Shown one piece after another: positions 13,699 through 21,531 of a stretch of 21,531 nucleotides of DNA (position 1 is its first letter; the number at the start of each line of letters is the position of its first letter). The notes beneath the pieces are model-generated. The model saw only the letters and a program-made list of their open reading frames with translations, was not told the origin of the DNA and did no database searches. The DNA is from a virus: positions 1 through 21,531 of IMG/VR virus record IMGVR_UViG_3300024344_000150. One strand, written 5' to 3'. Made by a program: the position numbers and the translations under genes.

Positions 13699-15980
13699 TA
13701 CCTTCTCCCATCCGGTCGTAAATCAAGACGCAAATCGCCCAATGTCCATGATAAATCTGATGTAGAACTTTGTATCCTTATAGCAGCTTGCCGTGACCTC
13801 GATCTTAAAAAAGATTGTTGTGTGGAGGATGTAACAGCATTTGTAGAATTTGTTGCTAAAGAATCTCCAGGATAATTCCTTGTTTTTACTATGTAATCTA
13901 CAGATGCATCCGCATCACTGCTCGTTATATCTATGTCCGGTATAAGTCTTTGCATAAACATAAACTGTTCACCGTCACCTAAATCAAAATCTGCGGACTC
14001 AATAAAAGAAGTCATAGGGGAACCATCGTTATCATCACCAGATTCATGTATAAAAACATAATTGACATCACTACTTTGTCCGCAAGCTCTAGGATTATCA
14101 TGTATACTGTAATCTACCCAAGCTGTTCTTGCCAGAGTGCCAATATCCCATGTTCCTTCAGTATAATTAAACTTAACGTATCTGTCTATTTCAGTTGAAT
14201 TAGAGGTAGCGTAAAACCAAAACACCTCACTAAACATACGGTTAGACGCCGCAAAGAATTTAAAACTTTGATCAAGGTTTATATCGTCAAATACGTACCT
14301 AAGAACGGTACAGGGAACAACTTGAACGCTTCCAGCGTAAGCATAAAAGTTCTCTCTATCCATCCAGAATACCTTATCACCAATTGTTACGGATGTATTT
14401 GGCCCAAGAATAGACACGTTTCCAGCAACTAAAGAAAAAGAGAATACCAGATCTCCACCAACAAACCTCATTGCATGCAAATTAGAATCAGTCCAAATTA
14501 ACATTTCTTGTCTTGTTCTCTGCGCTGATATAATTTCGGACCCAGATGAAATTCTTTGGCTTCCTGAAGTATTGTCTACTTTAGGCGTCCACATAAATGG
14601 AGCTTCCTGACTTGACCAACGAACCATTAATAAGTCCTGATCAGTTTCACCTTTTGGATTACAGCCAAAACAAACGATATGCCTGTCCGCACCGGAAACC
14701 ATAATTCTTCTCGTTATAGTCGGAACATCTGATGCCCCTGACTGAGAAGCAAGTGATGTTGCTCTGTTGGTTAGTCCTAACGTTTTATCCCAGTAGAAAG
14801 GAGTACCGTCATAAACGTTAAATACAAGATCTTCACCCCAGTTGTCCTGAGAGTACAATCTTATGTTAGAACCCGTAGAAGCACTTGTGCTGGAAGATTC
14901 TCCCCATCCTACAAAATCGTTAGCCTCTTTTACGTTAACACCGTCAGAGTGAGCGGCCGCAGTTGTTCCTCGAGCGCCTCTTGCTACACCAGCATTTATT
15001 GTGTCTGATGATTTACCTGTGTATTGAATAAGCTCATCATCTATAAGCATTAACCCTACAAAAGTTACACCTGCACCACTTGAAGAACTAGCTGCAGTTG
15101 TGCCGTCATCACCTCGAGTTAGTGAACCAAAGATGTTACCGGAAATGCTTCCATAACGTATCTTTTCGCTTCCTATTAATATTGTTCCTTTACTAGGAAA
15201 ACCACTTGTACTAGCTACTGTAATTGTTGTGTCTGAAGCAGTACGGTTTTCAGCAGTTGTTGTAGACGCTGTTTCAAAATCAGACGCACTTGTAAGAGTA
15301 AAAGATGTATCTGAATCACTAATTCCACCACTGTCGTTAAGAGTAGTTTGAGAATAACCTGTTGAATAACCGCTCCACAACCCAGCACCAAAACCTGTTC
15401 CACTTACAACAGTATTTAATCCAGTATTTATTTGATAAGCGGCTACTACAGAAGAACCACCACCTGTAAGAGTGCCAGAACCAGCGGTTCCCGCAGTAGG
15501 TATTGTATAACTGTTTGAATCAATAACAGTTACCTGATGTTCTGTGTTTAGTTGTGCCGCAGTAATGCTATTTACTGCTGTTGCTCCGCTAATGGTAACA
15601 AAGTCATTGGTCACCGCACCGTGGGCCGGGGCCGTAACAGTAACTACACTACTACCATTGACCGTTGTTAAAGGATTTGCTCCTAAAGTTGTTGTGACTC
15701 GTATAGGAGTAATATCATTATAAGCCCCGCCTTCTTCAATATAGACTTTGGTTTCCGTACCAAGGCCCATGTACTTAGAGCCGTCTAACGCTGCCCAAGT
15801 ATGAAGGGAACGACCCACTCCATCTATTGTGCTACTGCTTAATCGAGACCACCCGCCCATTTTTTCAGGGCGTCCTTTTCTAAACCGTATTAAATCAGAA
15901 TTAAACCAACCGTTTTCATCACCATAGGACGTTGTTTCTCTGTTTACACCAGGTTTAAATGTAATTTTTGCTAAAGGCAT
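13698..15980 (-). CDS. Tail/neck structural protein (760 aa) with FCCH-like beta domain
   Basis: The N-terminus (PLAKITFKPGVNRETTSYGDENGWFNSDLIRFRKGRPEK-type, with GGWSRL and WAALDG) is characteristic of a large phage structural protein that begins a beta-propeller-like fold, as in tail-tube, tail-hub or P22 gp10-like stabilisation proteins. Residues about 100-175 match the FCCH-like fold seen inserted in phage tail proteins (VTVTAPAHGAVTNDFVTISG through VTVIDSNSYTI). Two similar beta units follow (TITVASTSGFPSKGTILIGSEKIRYG and VGLMLIDDELIQYTG, each ending in a RG-GTTAA turn). The C-terminal 350 residues are propeller-like strands (MLIWTDSNLHAMRFVG, KVFWMDRENFYAYAG). A tail or neck component is the best reading; the exact homologue is unresolved. 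The stop overlaps the 55-residue start. Confidence 0.78.
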   Translation of the reverse strand: MPLAKITFKPGVNRETTSYGDENGWFNSDLIRFRKGRPEKMGGWSRLSSSTIDGVGRSLHTWAALDGSKYMGLGTETKVYIEEGGAYNDITPIRVTTTLGANPLTTVNGSSVVTVTAPAHGAVTNDFVTISGATAVNSITAAQLNTEHQVTVIDSNSYTIPTAGTAGSGTLTGGGSSVVAAYQINTGLNTVVSGTGFGAGLWSGYSTGYSQTTLNDSGGISDSDTSFTLTSASDFETASTTTAENRTASDTTITVASTSGFPSKGTILIGSEKIRYGSISGNIFGSLTRGDDGTTAASSSSGAGVTFVGLMLIDDELIQYTGKSSDTINAGVARGARGTTAAAHSDGVNVKEANDFVGWGESSSTSASTGSNIRLYSQDNWGEDLVFNVYDGTPFYWDKTLGLTNRATSLASQSGASDVPTITRRIMVSGADRHIVCFGCNPKGETDQDLLMVRWSSQEAPFMWTPKVDNTSGSQRISSGSEIISAQRTRQEMLIWTDSNLHAMRFVGGDLVFSFSLVAGNVSILGPNTSVTIGDKVFWMDRENFYAYAGSVQVVPCTVLRYVFDDINLDQSFKFFAASNRMFSEVFWFYATSNSTEIDRYVKFNYTEGTWDIGTLARTAWVDYSIHDNPRACGQSSDVNYVFIHESGDDNDGSPMTSFIESADFDLGDGEQFMFMQRLIPDIDITSSDADASVDYIVKTRNYPGDSLATNSTNAVTSSTQQSFLRSRSRQAAIRIQSSTSDLSWTLGDLRLDLRPDGRR

Positions 15981-15984
15981 TAAA

Positions 15985-16512
15985 CTACTCTTCTAATTCT
16001 GGCCAATCAAATAAAACGCCTGACTTCTTGCCATCTTTATCCCATGATAAAAACAAAGCTTTAAAGGCATCCATATCTTTTGCATCTGTAATAGCTTTCT
16101 CCATCTCAGTAGCTTTAGTTCTTATGGCTGCTCTCCATGTAGCTATCTTAGCTGGTATATCTGTATCGGTATCAGCCTTACGAATTACAGCCCAATCTGT
16201 TTGAGCTAGTAAAGAACCTTGTTGTTCTTTAACTTGATTAATGTACCCAGAACGTATACCTTTTACAGTTCTTCCGTCTTTGGTAACATCATCTAAAGGT
16301 TTATCTGTAATATTAGATATCCCACCAAGACCATTGTCTATCCAGTTATGAAATCTGCTATCTGGCTTAGTGTCTAAAACAATTTCCTCTATGTTCATAG
16401 ACTTTTTATAATCAGCATCCCAGATATTCCAGTTAGGTGGTTGTTGATTACCATCTTTATCTGTCCAACCTCTTCCTGGTTTTATTTCTGTAGTTTTATT
16501 GTAAAGCCACAT
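15985..16512 (-). CDS. Tail-fibre assembly-like protein (175 aa)
   Basis: The N-terminal part is Trp-rich (WLYNKTTEIKPGRGWTDKDG, NWNIWDADY). The C-terminal part has GSLLAQTDWAVIRKADTDTDIPAKIATWRAAIRTKATEMEKAI, which follows the LLAxTDW-x-WRxxLR layout of tail-fibre assembly and DUF4376-type chaperone proteins. Those proteins help fibre folding or cap the fibre and are normally encoded next to fibre genes, as here. AGGAG lies six to seven bases before the ATG. The gene starts 9 bases after the 169-residue stop and ends 4 bases before the 760-residue start. The chaperone role is inferred from the C-terminal pattern; a virion-bound protein is an alternative. Confidence 0.65.
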   Translation of the reverse strand: MWLYNKTTEIKPGRGWTDKDGNQQPPNWNIWDADYKKSMNIEEIVLDTKPDSRFHNWIDNGLGGISNITDKPLDDVTKDGRTVKGIRSGYINQVKEQQGSLLAQTDWAVIRKADTDTDIPAKIATWRAAIRTKATEMEKAITDAKDMDAFKALFLSWDKDGKKSGVLFDWPELEE

Positions 16513-16521
16513 TTTCTTCTC

Positions 16522-17031
16522 CTATTTAGTCTTTGCCCAGAAGACTATTCCTATTATAGCTACTGTTCCTATTAATAACACAAGTATGTTTTTTATTATC
16601 TGAAAAGCTGCCTCTAGTTGTTTTTCCTTACGTTCTCTTTCTTTCTTCTTTGCAGATTTATGTTTTTCAATTAACTCTTTCTGTTCTAATATTATATTAT
16701 CCCAAGTTCCGTAACCAAATCTTTTATTTATTAACATAGACATTTGTTCTAAAGCCTCATCAGCCATTTTTCTTTCTATATGAGCTTTAGCTACGTTACC
16801 TATTGAAAACTTGTCTGCATTATCTCCTAATTTTCTTTTTAACACAGAATCCCATTTTGCTAAAATAGGATTAGGTGCTTTAGATTTTGCTACCTGAGAA
16901 GAACCTTTAAATAACTTATCGATATCTTCTGCTATTTCTGATACATCTTTTGCTGTTCCTATTGCGCTTTTTATTCCTTTTACCGCGCTATTTACTAAAG
17001 CAATTCCAGCTAATGTTTCTGCCACCACCAT
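16522..17031 (-). CDS. Protein with basic coiled coil and C-terminal membrane anchor (169 aa)
   Basis: I do not recognise a family. A short N-terminal helix of hydrophobic character (VVAETLAGIALVNSAVKGIKSAIG) precedes a soluble helical middle. Then comes a highly charged helix (ELIEKHKSAKKKERERKEK) leading directly into one strong membrane segment near the C-terminus (NILVLLIGTVAIIGIVFW) and a short basic end. The arrangement is that of a tail-anchored protein with its bulk in the cytoplasm. With a muralytic enzyme but no obvious holin in the operon, a role in lysis (holin or spanin-like) is a possibility; a virion role is equally open. It lies between the fibre gene and the assembly-like gene, 9 bases after the former. 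Confidence 0.68.
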   Translation of the reverse strand: MVVAETLAGIALVNSAVKGIKSAIGTAKDVSEIAEDIDKLFKGSSQVAKSKAPNPILAKWDSVLKRKLGDNADKFSIGNVAKAHIERKMADEALEQMSMLINKRFGYGTWDNIILEQKELIEKHKSAKKKERERKEKQLEAAFQIIKNILVLLIGTVAIIGIVFWAKTK

Positions 17032-17040
17032 AACATTTCT

Positions 17041-20000
17041 CTATCTTCCAGCAATGATACGACCAGCCGTATCTATAATGGGTGTTCCTATTGCCATGTA
17101 TATATATGTATAAGACGAATTAGAATCACTGCTTACTCTTTGTTTGAAACCTCCTGTTACAATATCCATTGTAGAGCTAGTGACTTCCGCATTAGTCAGG
17201 TCTGGGTATAGTTCTTTATTTACTACATTATATGGACTTCGTGCAGTATCTCTGAGAAACCAACTTTGAGTATGATCCATACTTTTTATTAAAGTCCACA
17301 CTGGCTGAATAGGAACACCAAGGCTATTAAGTGTTGGACAAAATGCTCCGTCTGCATTTGCATTTCCTTCGTATGTTCCTATACTGATAAATTGGCTAGG
17401 TGCAAAGGCTATGAAGTTATATGGTTGACCCGATTTATTTACTGCTTCACTGTCCGTACCTAGTTCAATTAGTGTCGATGTGTTGCCAGATGTATCCCAG
17501 TATCCGCTACTAACTTGTGCGGCATTAGTATTCAGTAACACACTGTAATCGTCTGTAAGACCTGAGTGCCAGACCGCCCAGCCGTATGTTGCATTGGTTC
17601 TTTTGACTATAATCATTTCGCAACCCGTCAATCCCGTTTGAATTGTCTCATTTGCGGAACCCGTGCCTGTAAAAGTTCCTACACTCATGCCGAGAGTAGT
17701 GTCAACTAAAGCTGTAGTATTGATAGACCCACTAGTTAGAGATGAACCACTGCCAGTAGCTTCCATCATAAAGTTCCAGAAAGCATAGCTTTCATTAGCT
17801 GTGTTGTAGTACGTATCTTCACCTATTTGCACTCCACCAGCTAAAAACTTATGAATAAAATCAGGTTGAGTAGATGCGGCAGCAGTATCGTTTGGAAATA
17901 AAGCTGTTCCAGCACCACTTACTCTGTTTTCAAGCATATGATAATCAGTAGTATCTCTATTCTTTATCCAGCTAAGAGCAGTTATAAATTGATCTGAGGA
18001 TGCTATGTTGTCTTGGGCTAAAGCTATATGATCCGTTGGTGCTGAGTAACTCCACAAAGATGAATCAAACCGTGCTTCAAACGATGCTGTTCCACTGCCA
18101 TTCCAATCACCCATTGCTGTGTAATACATCCCATCTAGTAAACCTTTAATCACTCCTTGAGAGGAATTGTTTTTATAGAATGTAATAGTTTTATTATCTA
18201 AATCTAAAGCCACACCTATTATATCATCAACAGCATAACTAGCTCCATATGATTCTCCAGCACCATTATTATTTGTAACTATATCTCCATCATAACTATA
18301 GTAACCATAATCTCCAACTTGATACCCTAAGTTGTTACCTGTTGCTAAATTTATTCCCCTTGATATACCAATTAAGCTATACAAAGTTGCTGTTGATGAA
18401 GCTGTAGGTTTTATTTCCCAATACCATTTTCCACTATCTATACCTAGTGATCCTAAAGCTGGTCCATATTCAGAGCTACCTGTTATTAACGATCTGTTAC
18501 CATTACTAAGAGTTCCACCAGAAAACGCTGTATTAAAAATAATATTCCAGTTAACAGTTGGTGTGTCTCCTGATTGAGCCACTGTATTATTATTTGTAAA
18601 GTCATTAGTATTTCCAGATTCATCGTCACCCACATTACCTGAATCTGCATAATCTAAAAAGAATCCTGCACTACCAAAAGTAAGACCAGATACATCTTTA
18701 GGAACCCATCTGTTTGAGCTAGTATCTGTTTGTCCAAAACTACTAGGCGTTAATTGAGTTCCAGTAATATAGGCTGTTTGTGCTAAATACCCGTTCCACT
18801 CATCACCATCAGTGTGACGTATACCAATATAATGTGCTGTACTATCTACTCCCCATGCGAGACTAGCACTTGAACTAGGATAATTTGTTGTTCCAAAATC
18901 TGTTAATTGAACACCGTTGATATAAACTTTTATTCTATCTGCGGCTGTACTTTGAGTTGTGTCTACTGCTACTAATAAATGATACCACTGACTAGTATCT
19001 TCAAATGTTCTATTTGTAATAAGGTCATTCCATATACTGACGACAAGCTGATTAGACGTATTTAGTTTAACAACAAACCAAGTTGACTCACTATTAGCTG
19101 AACCGTTTTTTGTACTAAATAGTGTAACTCCAACACTGCCTTCTTGTTCGCCAGTTTGACCAATTTTAAACCATGTAGATAAACTAAATATTTGTCTATT
19201 ACCTGCTTCATCAAATGTTCTACTTAAATTTCCTGTGGCTGGAAATAAAGCACCTTTAGACACAGTAAAACTATCTGTAAACGGTTGAAAATTACCTACT
19301 CTTTGTTGCCCACCATTTCCTTCATAGAGGACGGTCTGGAAATATTTTGTACTGTCAGATGCTGTACGAGTTGTGGCAGATGCTATACTCTCTGTACTAC
19401 ATTCAAGGAAAGTAGCCGTATCTGAGTAATCCCAATCTCCACTTTCTACTGCTATTGTAACCGTAACAGCCGAAGAAGTGCCACCATCTCCCCATTCAAA
19501 ACACATATCACCTTCACCAGCAGTATACCCTGATGCATTAATTGTCCTAGCCCCACCTTGGCTAGTATTATTTTTCTTGAACTCAATAGTACCAGCATCA
19601 TCATCGACTAAAACAGTGATAACATCATTTGTAGTCCATGTTGCTCCAGAGCTTCCTGTTGCTCCCCCTACTGATCCATCACTACTATAATAATATACCT
19701 CTATGGATGTTCCTAAAGTTATACTTCTAATACCAAGAATACATACAGTGCCTACATCAAGTTTAAATTCTGCTTTCATTTTGCCAACGATAGGTAGGGT
19801 TGACTGCGCTCTTGAATTTGCACTAGTTGTAGTTGCAACCGTTGTGTTACCGTTACTATAAGTTATTGCGCTTTTAACTAATGGATTAGCTAAACCAAAT
19901 ATATTTGTTGGAGTATGAGTTGTAGTCGTAACAGTACCATTATTTGAAAAGTTATTACCTTCACCACTAGCATCTGTTTGAGCATTTGTAGTATTGTCTA

Positions 20001-20661
20001 AGTAGAAACCATTTGTGCCAAATGTTAATGTTTTAATGTCATCAGAACTCTTTGGTGTCCAATATAAACCAGATGAATCATATTCTCCAAAACTAAAAGG
20101 TGTTAATTGTAGACCATCAATCCATACTGTTTCGGCAGCATAGCCTTCTAATCCACCACTTCCAGTAGCACCATCATACGGACCTAGATTATTAACAACA
20201 CTAGAAGTATTAAAATCATTTACAAAATTTAAACTAGGATAATTTGTTGTTGCTAATGCAGTAACACGTTCACCATTAATATAAATTATAGCTCTATCGT
20301 CTTCGACAGCTTGAGTTGTATCTATAGCCACAACAATATGAATCCAGCCAATATCACGGAAGACTTGCGTTGTAGCTAATTGCCAATCATACCCACCAGA
20401 ATAATTATAAACGTGTAAAGTATTATCAGTTGGAAAATAAATTTGAAATAATTGAGTGCTACTTATATAAGCTGCAAATACACTGTCTTGATTTCCGGGT
20501 GTAGTTCTATAAATCCAACGGGAAAGAGTACCCTTTTCTTCTACACCTGTTGAGCTAGGCGTTCTTGCTAAATAATTTGTACCATTAAACAAAGCAGAGT
20601 TGCCTACTGATACTACATCATCAGAAGGTGCGGTGAACCATTGATTATTAGAAAATACCAT
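17041..20661 (-). CDS. Tail-fibre/adhesin protein with duplicated LamG + SPRY-like units (1206 aa)
   Basis: The protein contains the same two-domain unit twice. LamG-like (concanavalin A-fold) domains lie at about 25-195 and 470-645, and SPRY-like beta-sandwiches at about 285-415 and 735-875. Matching landmarks about 453 residues apart are VAIDTTQ/VAVDTTQ, YINGERV/YINGVQL, TTNYPS/TTNYPS, LQLTPFSFG/TQLTPSSFG and LTFGTNGFYLD/LTFGSAGFFLD. The C-terminal 330 residues form another beta-rich region ending in YIYMAIGTPIIDTAGRI, a DUF7483-like style. Such folds bind glycans or proteins on the host surface, so receptor recognition is likely. No ribosome site is visible; its ATG overlaps the stop of the upstream fibre gene (TAATG), suggesting coupled and perhaps stoichiometric synthesis. 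Confidence 0.82.
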   Translation of the reverse strand: MVFSNNQWFTAPSDDVVSVGNSALFNGTNYLARTPSSTGVEEKGTLSRWIYRTTPGNQDSVFAAYISSTQLFQIYFPTDNTLHVYNYSGGYDWQLATTQVFRDIGWIHIVVAIDTTQAVEDDRAIIYINGERVTALATTNYPSLNFVNDFNTSSVVNNLGPYDGATGSGGLEGYAAETVWIDGLQLTPFSFGEYDSSGLYWTPKSSDDIKTLTFGTNGFYLDNTTNAQTDASGEGNNFSNNGTVTTTTHTPTNIFGLANPLVKSAITYSNGNTTVATTTSANSRAQSTLPIVGKMKAEFKLDVGTVCILGIRSITLGTSIEVYYYSSDGSVGGATGSSGATWTTNDVITVLVDDDAGTIEFKKNNTSQGGARTINASGYTAGEGDMCFEWGDGGTSSAVTVTIAVESGDWDYSDTATFLECSTESIASATTRTASDSTKYFQTVLYEGNGGQQRVGNFQPFTDSFTVSKGALFPATGNLSRTFDEAGNRQIFSLSTWFKIGQTGEQEGSVGVTLFSTKNGSANSESTWFVVKLNTSNQLVVSIWNDLITNRTFEDTSQWYHLLVAVDTTQSTAADRIKVYINGVQLTDFGTTNYPSSSASLAWGVDSTAHYIGIRHTDGDEWNGYLAQTAYITGTQLTPSSFGQTDTSSNRWVPKDVSGLTFGSAGFFLDYADSGNVGDDESGNTNDFTNNNTVAQSGDTPTVNWNIIFNTAFSGGTLSNGNRSLITGSSEYGPALGSLGIDSGKWYWEIKPTASSTATLYSLIGISRGINLATGNNLGYQVGDYGYYSYDGDIVTNNNGAGESYGASYAVDDIIGVALDLDNKTITFYKNNSSQGVIKGLLDGMYYTAMGDWNGSGTASFEARFDSSLWSYSAPTDHIALAQDNIASSDQFITALSWIKNRDTTDYHMLENRVSGAGTALFPNDTAAASTQPDFIHKFLAGGVQIGEDTYYNTANESYAFWNFMMEATGSGSSLTSGSINTTALVDTTLGMSVGTFTGTGSANETIQTGLTGCEMIIVKRTNATYGWAVWHSGLTDDYSVLLNTNAAQVSSGYWDTSGNTSTLIELGTDSEAVNKSGQPYNFIAFAPSQFISIGTYEGNANADGAFCPTLNSLGVPIQPVWTLIKSMDHTQSWFLRDTARSPYNVVNKELYPDLTNAEVTSSTMDIVTGGFKQRVSSDSNSSYTYIYMAIGTPIIDTAGRIIAGR

Positions 20662-21530
20662 TATGCAAACGCCAGTTGTGGTGCCCCAAGTTGTATTGAA
20701 CCAGAAGCCTTTACAAAATAAGGAAGAACATCTACCGCACTTGCTGCTGTTGAGATAGTTAAACCTCCACCAGCAGGTGTTTCATAGTCTGTTCCTAATG
20801 TTAATGTTCGGCTACCCGTGCCATCCTGTATAATAACAATGACCCCAGATTGACCCACTGATTCGGTGCTAGGATTTGCTAGAGTAACATTACCAGTAAA
20901 CGTCAGAATAAAGTTTTGATAAGCATTGAAGTCTAAGGTAACACTTCCTGTATTTGAAGTGTCTGTTAAAGTTGCCCCCAAAGCTGCTTTACCAAAAGTA
21001 GTCATCTGGTTTTCATCGATAGATATAGCAGGTGTCGTTCCCACTGCCGAACCGAGACCTATCACAAGGTCATCAGCACTATCATCGAGGCCAATATAGT
21101 AATCTTGAGCATTGCCATTATAAACCAGTTTTGTATCTTCAGCAGTACCATCACCTATGGTTACAGATGCCGCAGGAAGTACAACAGCTTGGTTCTCGTC
21201 AATTGTAATTGCTGGTGTTGTTCCTACTGTTGAACCAAGGCCGATAACTAAATCGTCCGCGCTATCATCAAGTCCTATATAAAAGTCTTGAGCATTGCCA
21301 TCAAAAACAAGTTTAGTATCTGCAGCCGCACCGTCACCAATTGTAACCGAATCATCGTCTAAAGTAAGAATTGAGTTCGTTCCGACTGTAGATCCAACAC
21401 CGACAACTAGTTTGTCTGCACTATCATCAAGACCCATGTAAAAATCTTTAGCATTACCATCATAAATTAATATGGTGTCTTCAGCCGTTCCGTCACCGAT
21501 TGTAGCTTTGGCTGCAGGAAGAACTACCGC
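20661..21530 (-). CDS. Repeat-containing tail-fibre protein, 3' part (start lies beyond right edge)
   Basis: The frame stays open to the window edge with 31 further codons before the first in-window ATG (21437), and those codons continue the same repeat, so the real start is outside. The visible 289 residues contain three modules of the type TIGDGTAEDTKLVYNGNAQDYY-IGLDDSADDLVIGLGS, then a linker (TTFGKAALGATL) and a beta-rich C-terminal domain (GSVTLDFNAYQNFILTFTGNVTLANPS through SIQLGAPQLAFA). Asp/Gly-rich beta repeats of this kind are typical of trimeric fibre shafts; the C-terminal domain may cap or trimerise the fibre. It precedes the lectin-domain fibre gene with a TAATG overlap, so the two probably belong to one fibre apparatus. 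Confidence 0.82.
   Translation of the reverse strand, partial: AVVLPAAKATIGDGTAEDTILIYDGNAKDFYMGLDDSADKLVVGVGSTVGTNSILTLDDDSVTIGDGAAADTKLVFDGNAQDFYIGLDDSADDLVIGLGSTVGTTPAITIDENQAVVLPAASVTIGDGTAEDTKLVYNGNAQDYYIGLDDSADDLVIGLGSAVGTTPAISIDENQMTTFGKAALGATLTDTSNTGSVTLDFNAYQNFILTFTGNVTLANPSTESVGQSGVIVIIQDGTGSRTLTLGTDYETPAGGGLTISTAASAVDVLPYFVKASGSIQLGAPQLAFA
21009..21503. repeat. Protein-level repeat array in the fibre gene (three modules in view)
   Basis: Modules begin with I-G-D-G at about 21500, 21341 and 21158, reading leftward, giving periods of 159 and 183 bases (53 and 61 residues). The difference is a linker: the first and third modules are preceded by A-V-V-L-P-A-A, while the second has a short T-L-D-D-D-S linker. 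The array continues past the right edge of the window. Confidence 0.85.
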
Positions 21531-21531
21531 T

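Overview
This window looks like an internal section of a tailed-phage genome, most likely a podovirus-like phage of a marine bacterium. It is moderately AT-rich and very compact: almost every stretch is coding, and consecutive genes abut or overlap by a few bases. The marine assignment is inferred from the style of the structural proteins (Gly/Gln-rich virion proteins, a DGEFV-type motif, LamG/SPRY fibre domains, repeated IGDG/GLDDSAD fibre modules) beside a short family A DNA polymerase and DUF3310. The host cannot be named from the sequence. No terminase, portal, capsid, integrase or tRNA gene is in view, so the window is only part of the genome.

Left arm, + strand (1-2554): the replication module. 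The C-terminal part of a superfamily I (UvrD-like) helicase enters from the left edge, followed by a DUF3310 protein and a complete DNA polymerase with 3'-5' exonuclease. The polymerase carries Leu at the position equivalent to E. coli Pol I Phe762.

Junction (2555-2982): the two arms converge here. A strong intrinsic terminator for leftward transcription lies directly after the polymerase stop codon. Next come a small leftward gene for a helix-turn-helix protein and its 140-bp upstream region. That region holds an array of 10-bp direct repeats (TTGTGTA core, three copies plus one degenerate) and an AT-rich palindrome. It is the only sizeable non-coding stretch in the window.

Right arm, - strand (21531 down to 2983): one long late operon. 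In transcription order it holds: a repeat-rich tail-fibre protein (cut by the right edge); a 1206-residue fibre protein with a tandemly duplicated LamG+SPRY unit; a 169-residue protein with one C-terminal membrane segment; a 175-residue protein resembling tail-fibre assembly proteins; a 760-residue tail/neck protein; two small proteins (55 and 108 residues); four large virion proteins (587, 346, 787, 1129 residues) that resemble internal or DNA-ejection proteins; a lysis-type M15 peptidase between two tiny zinc-ribbon proteins; a 214-residue protein; and a PD-(D/E)XK nuclease. Many junctions are TAATG or ATGA, implying translational coupling.

Together the genes suggest a phage with its own polymerase, a long fibre with lectin-like domains for host recognition, membrane-active internal proteins and a peptidoglycan peptidase for entry or lysis. 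A small nuclease/DNA-binding/iteron cluster sits where the two transcription units meet. The least explained parts are that cluster, the zinc-ribbon/peptidase/zinc-ribbon cassette and the tail-anchored 169-residue protein.
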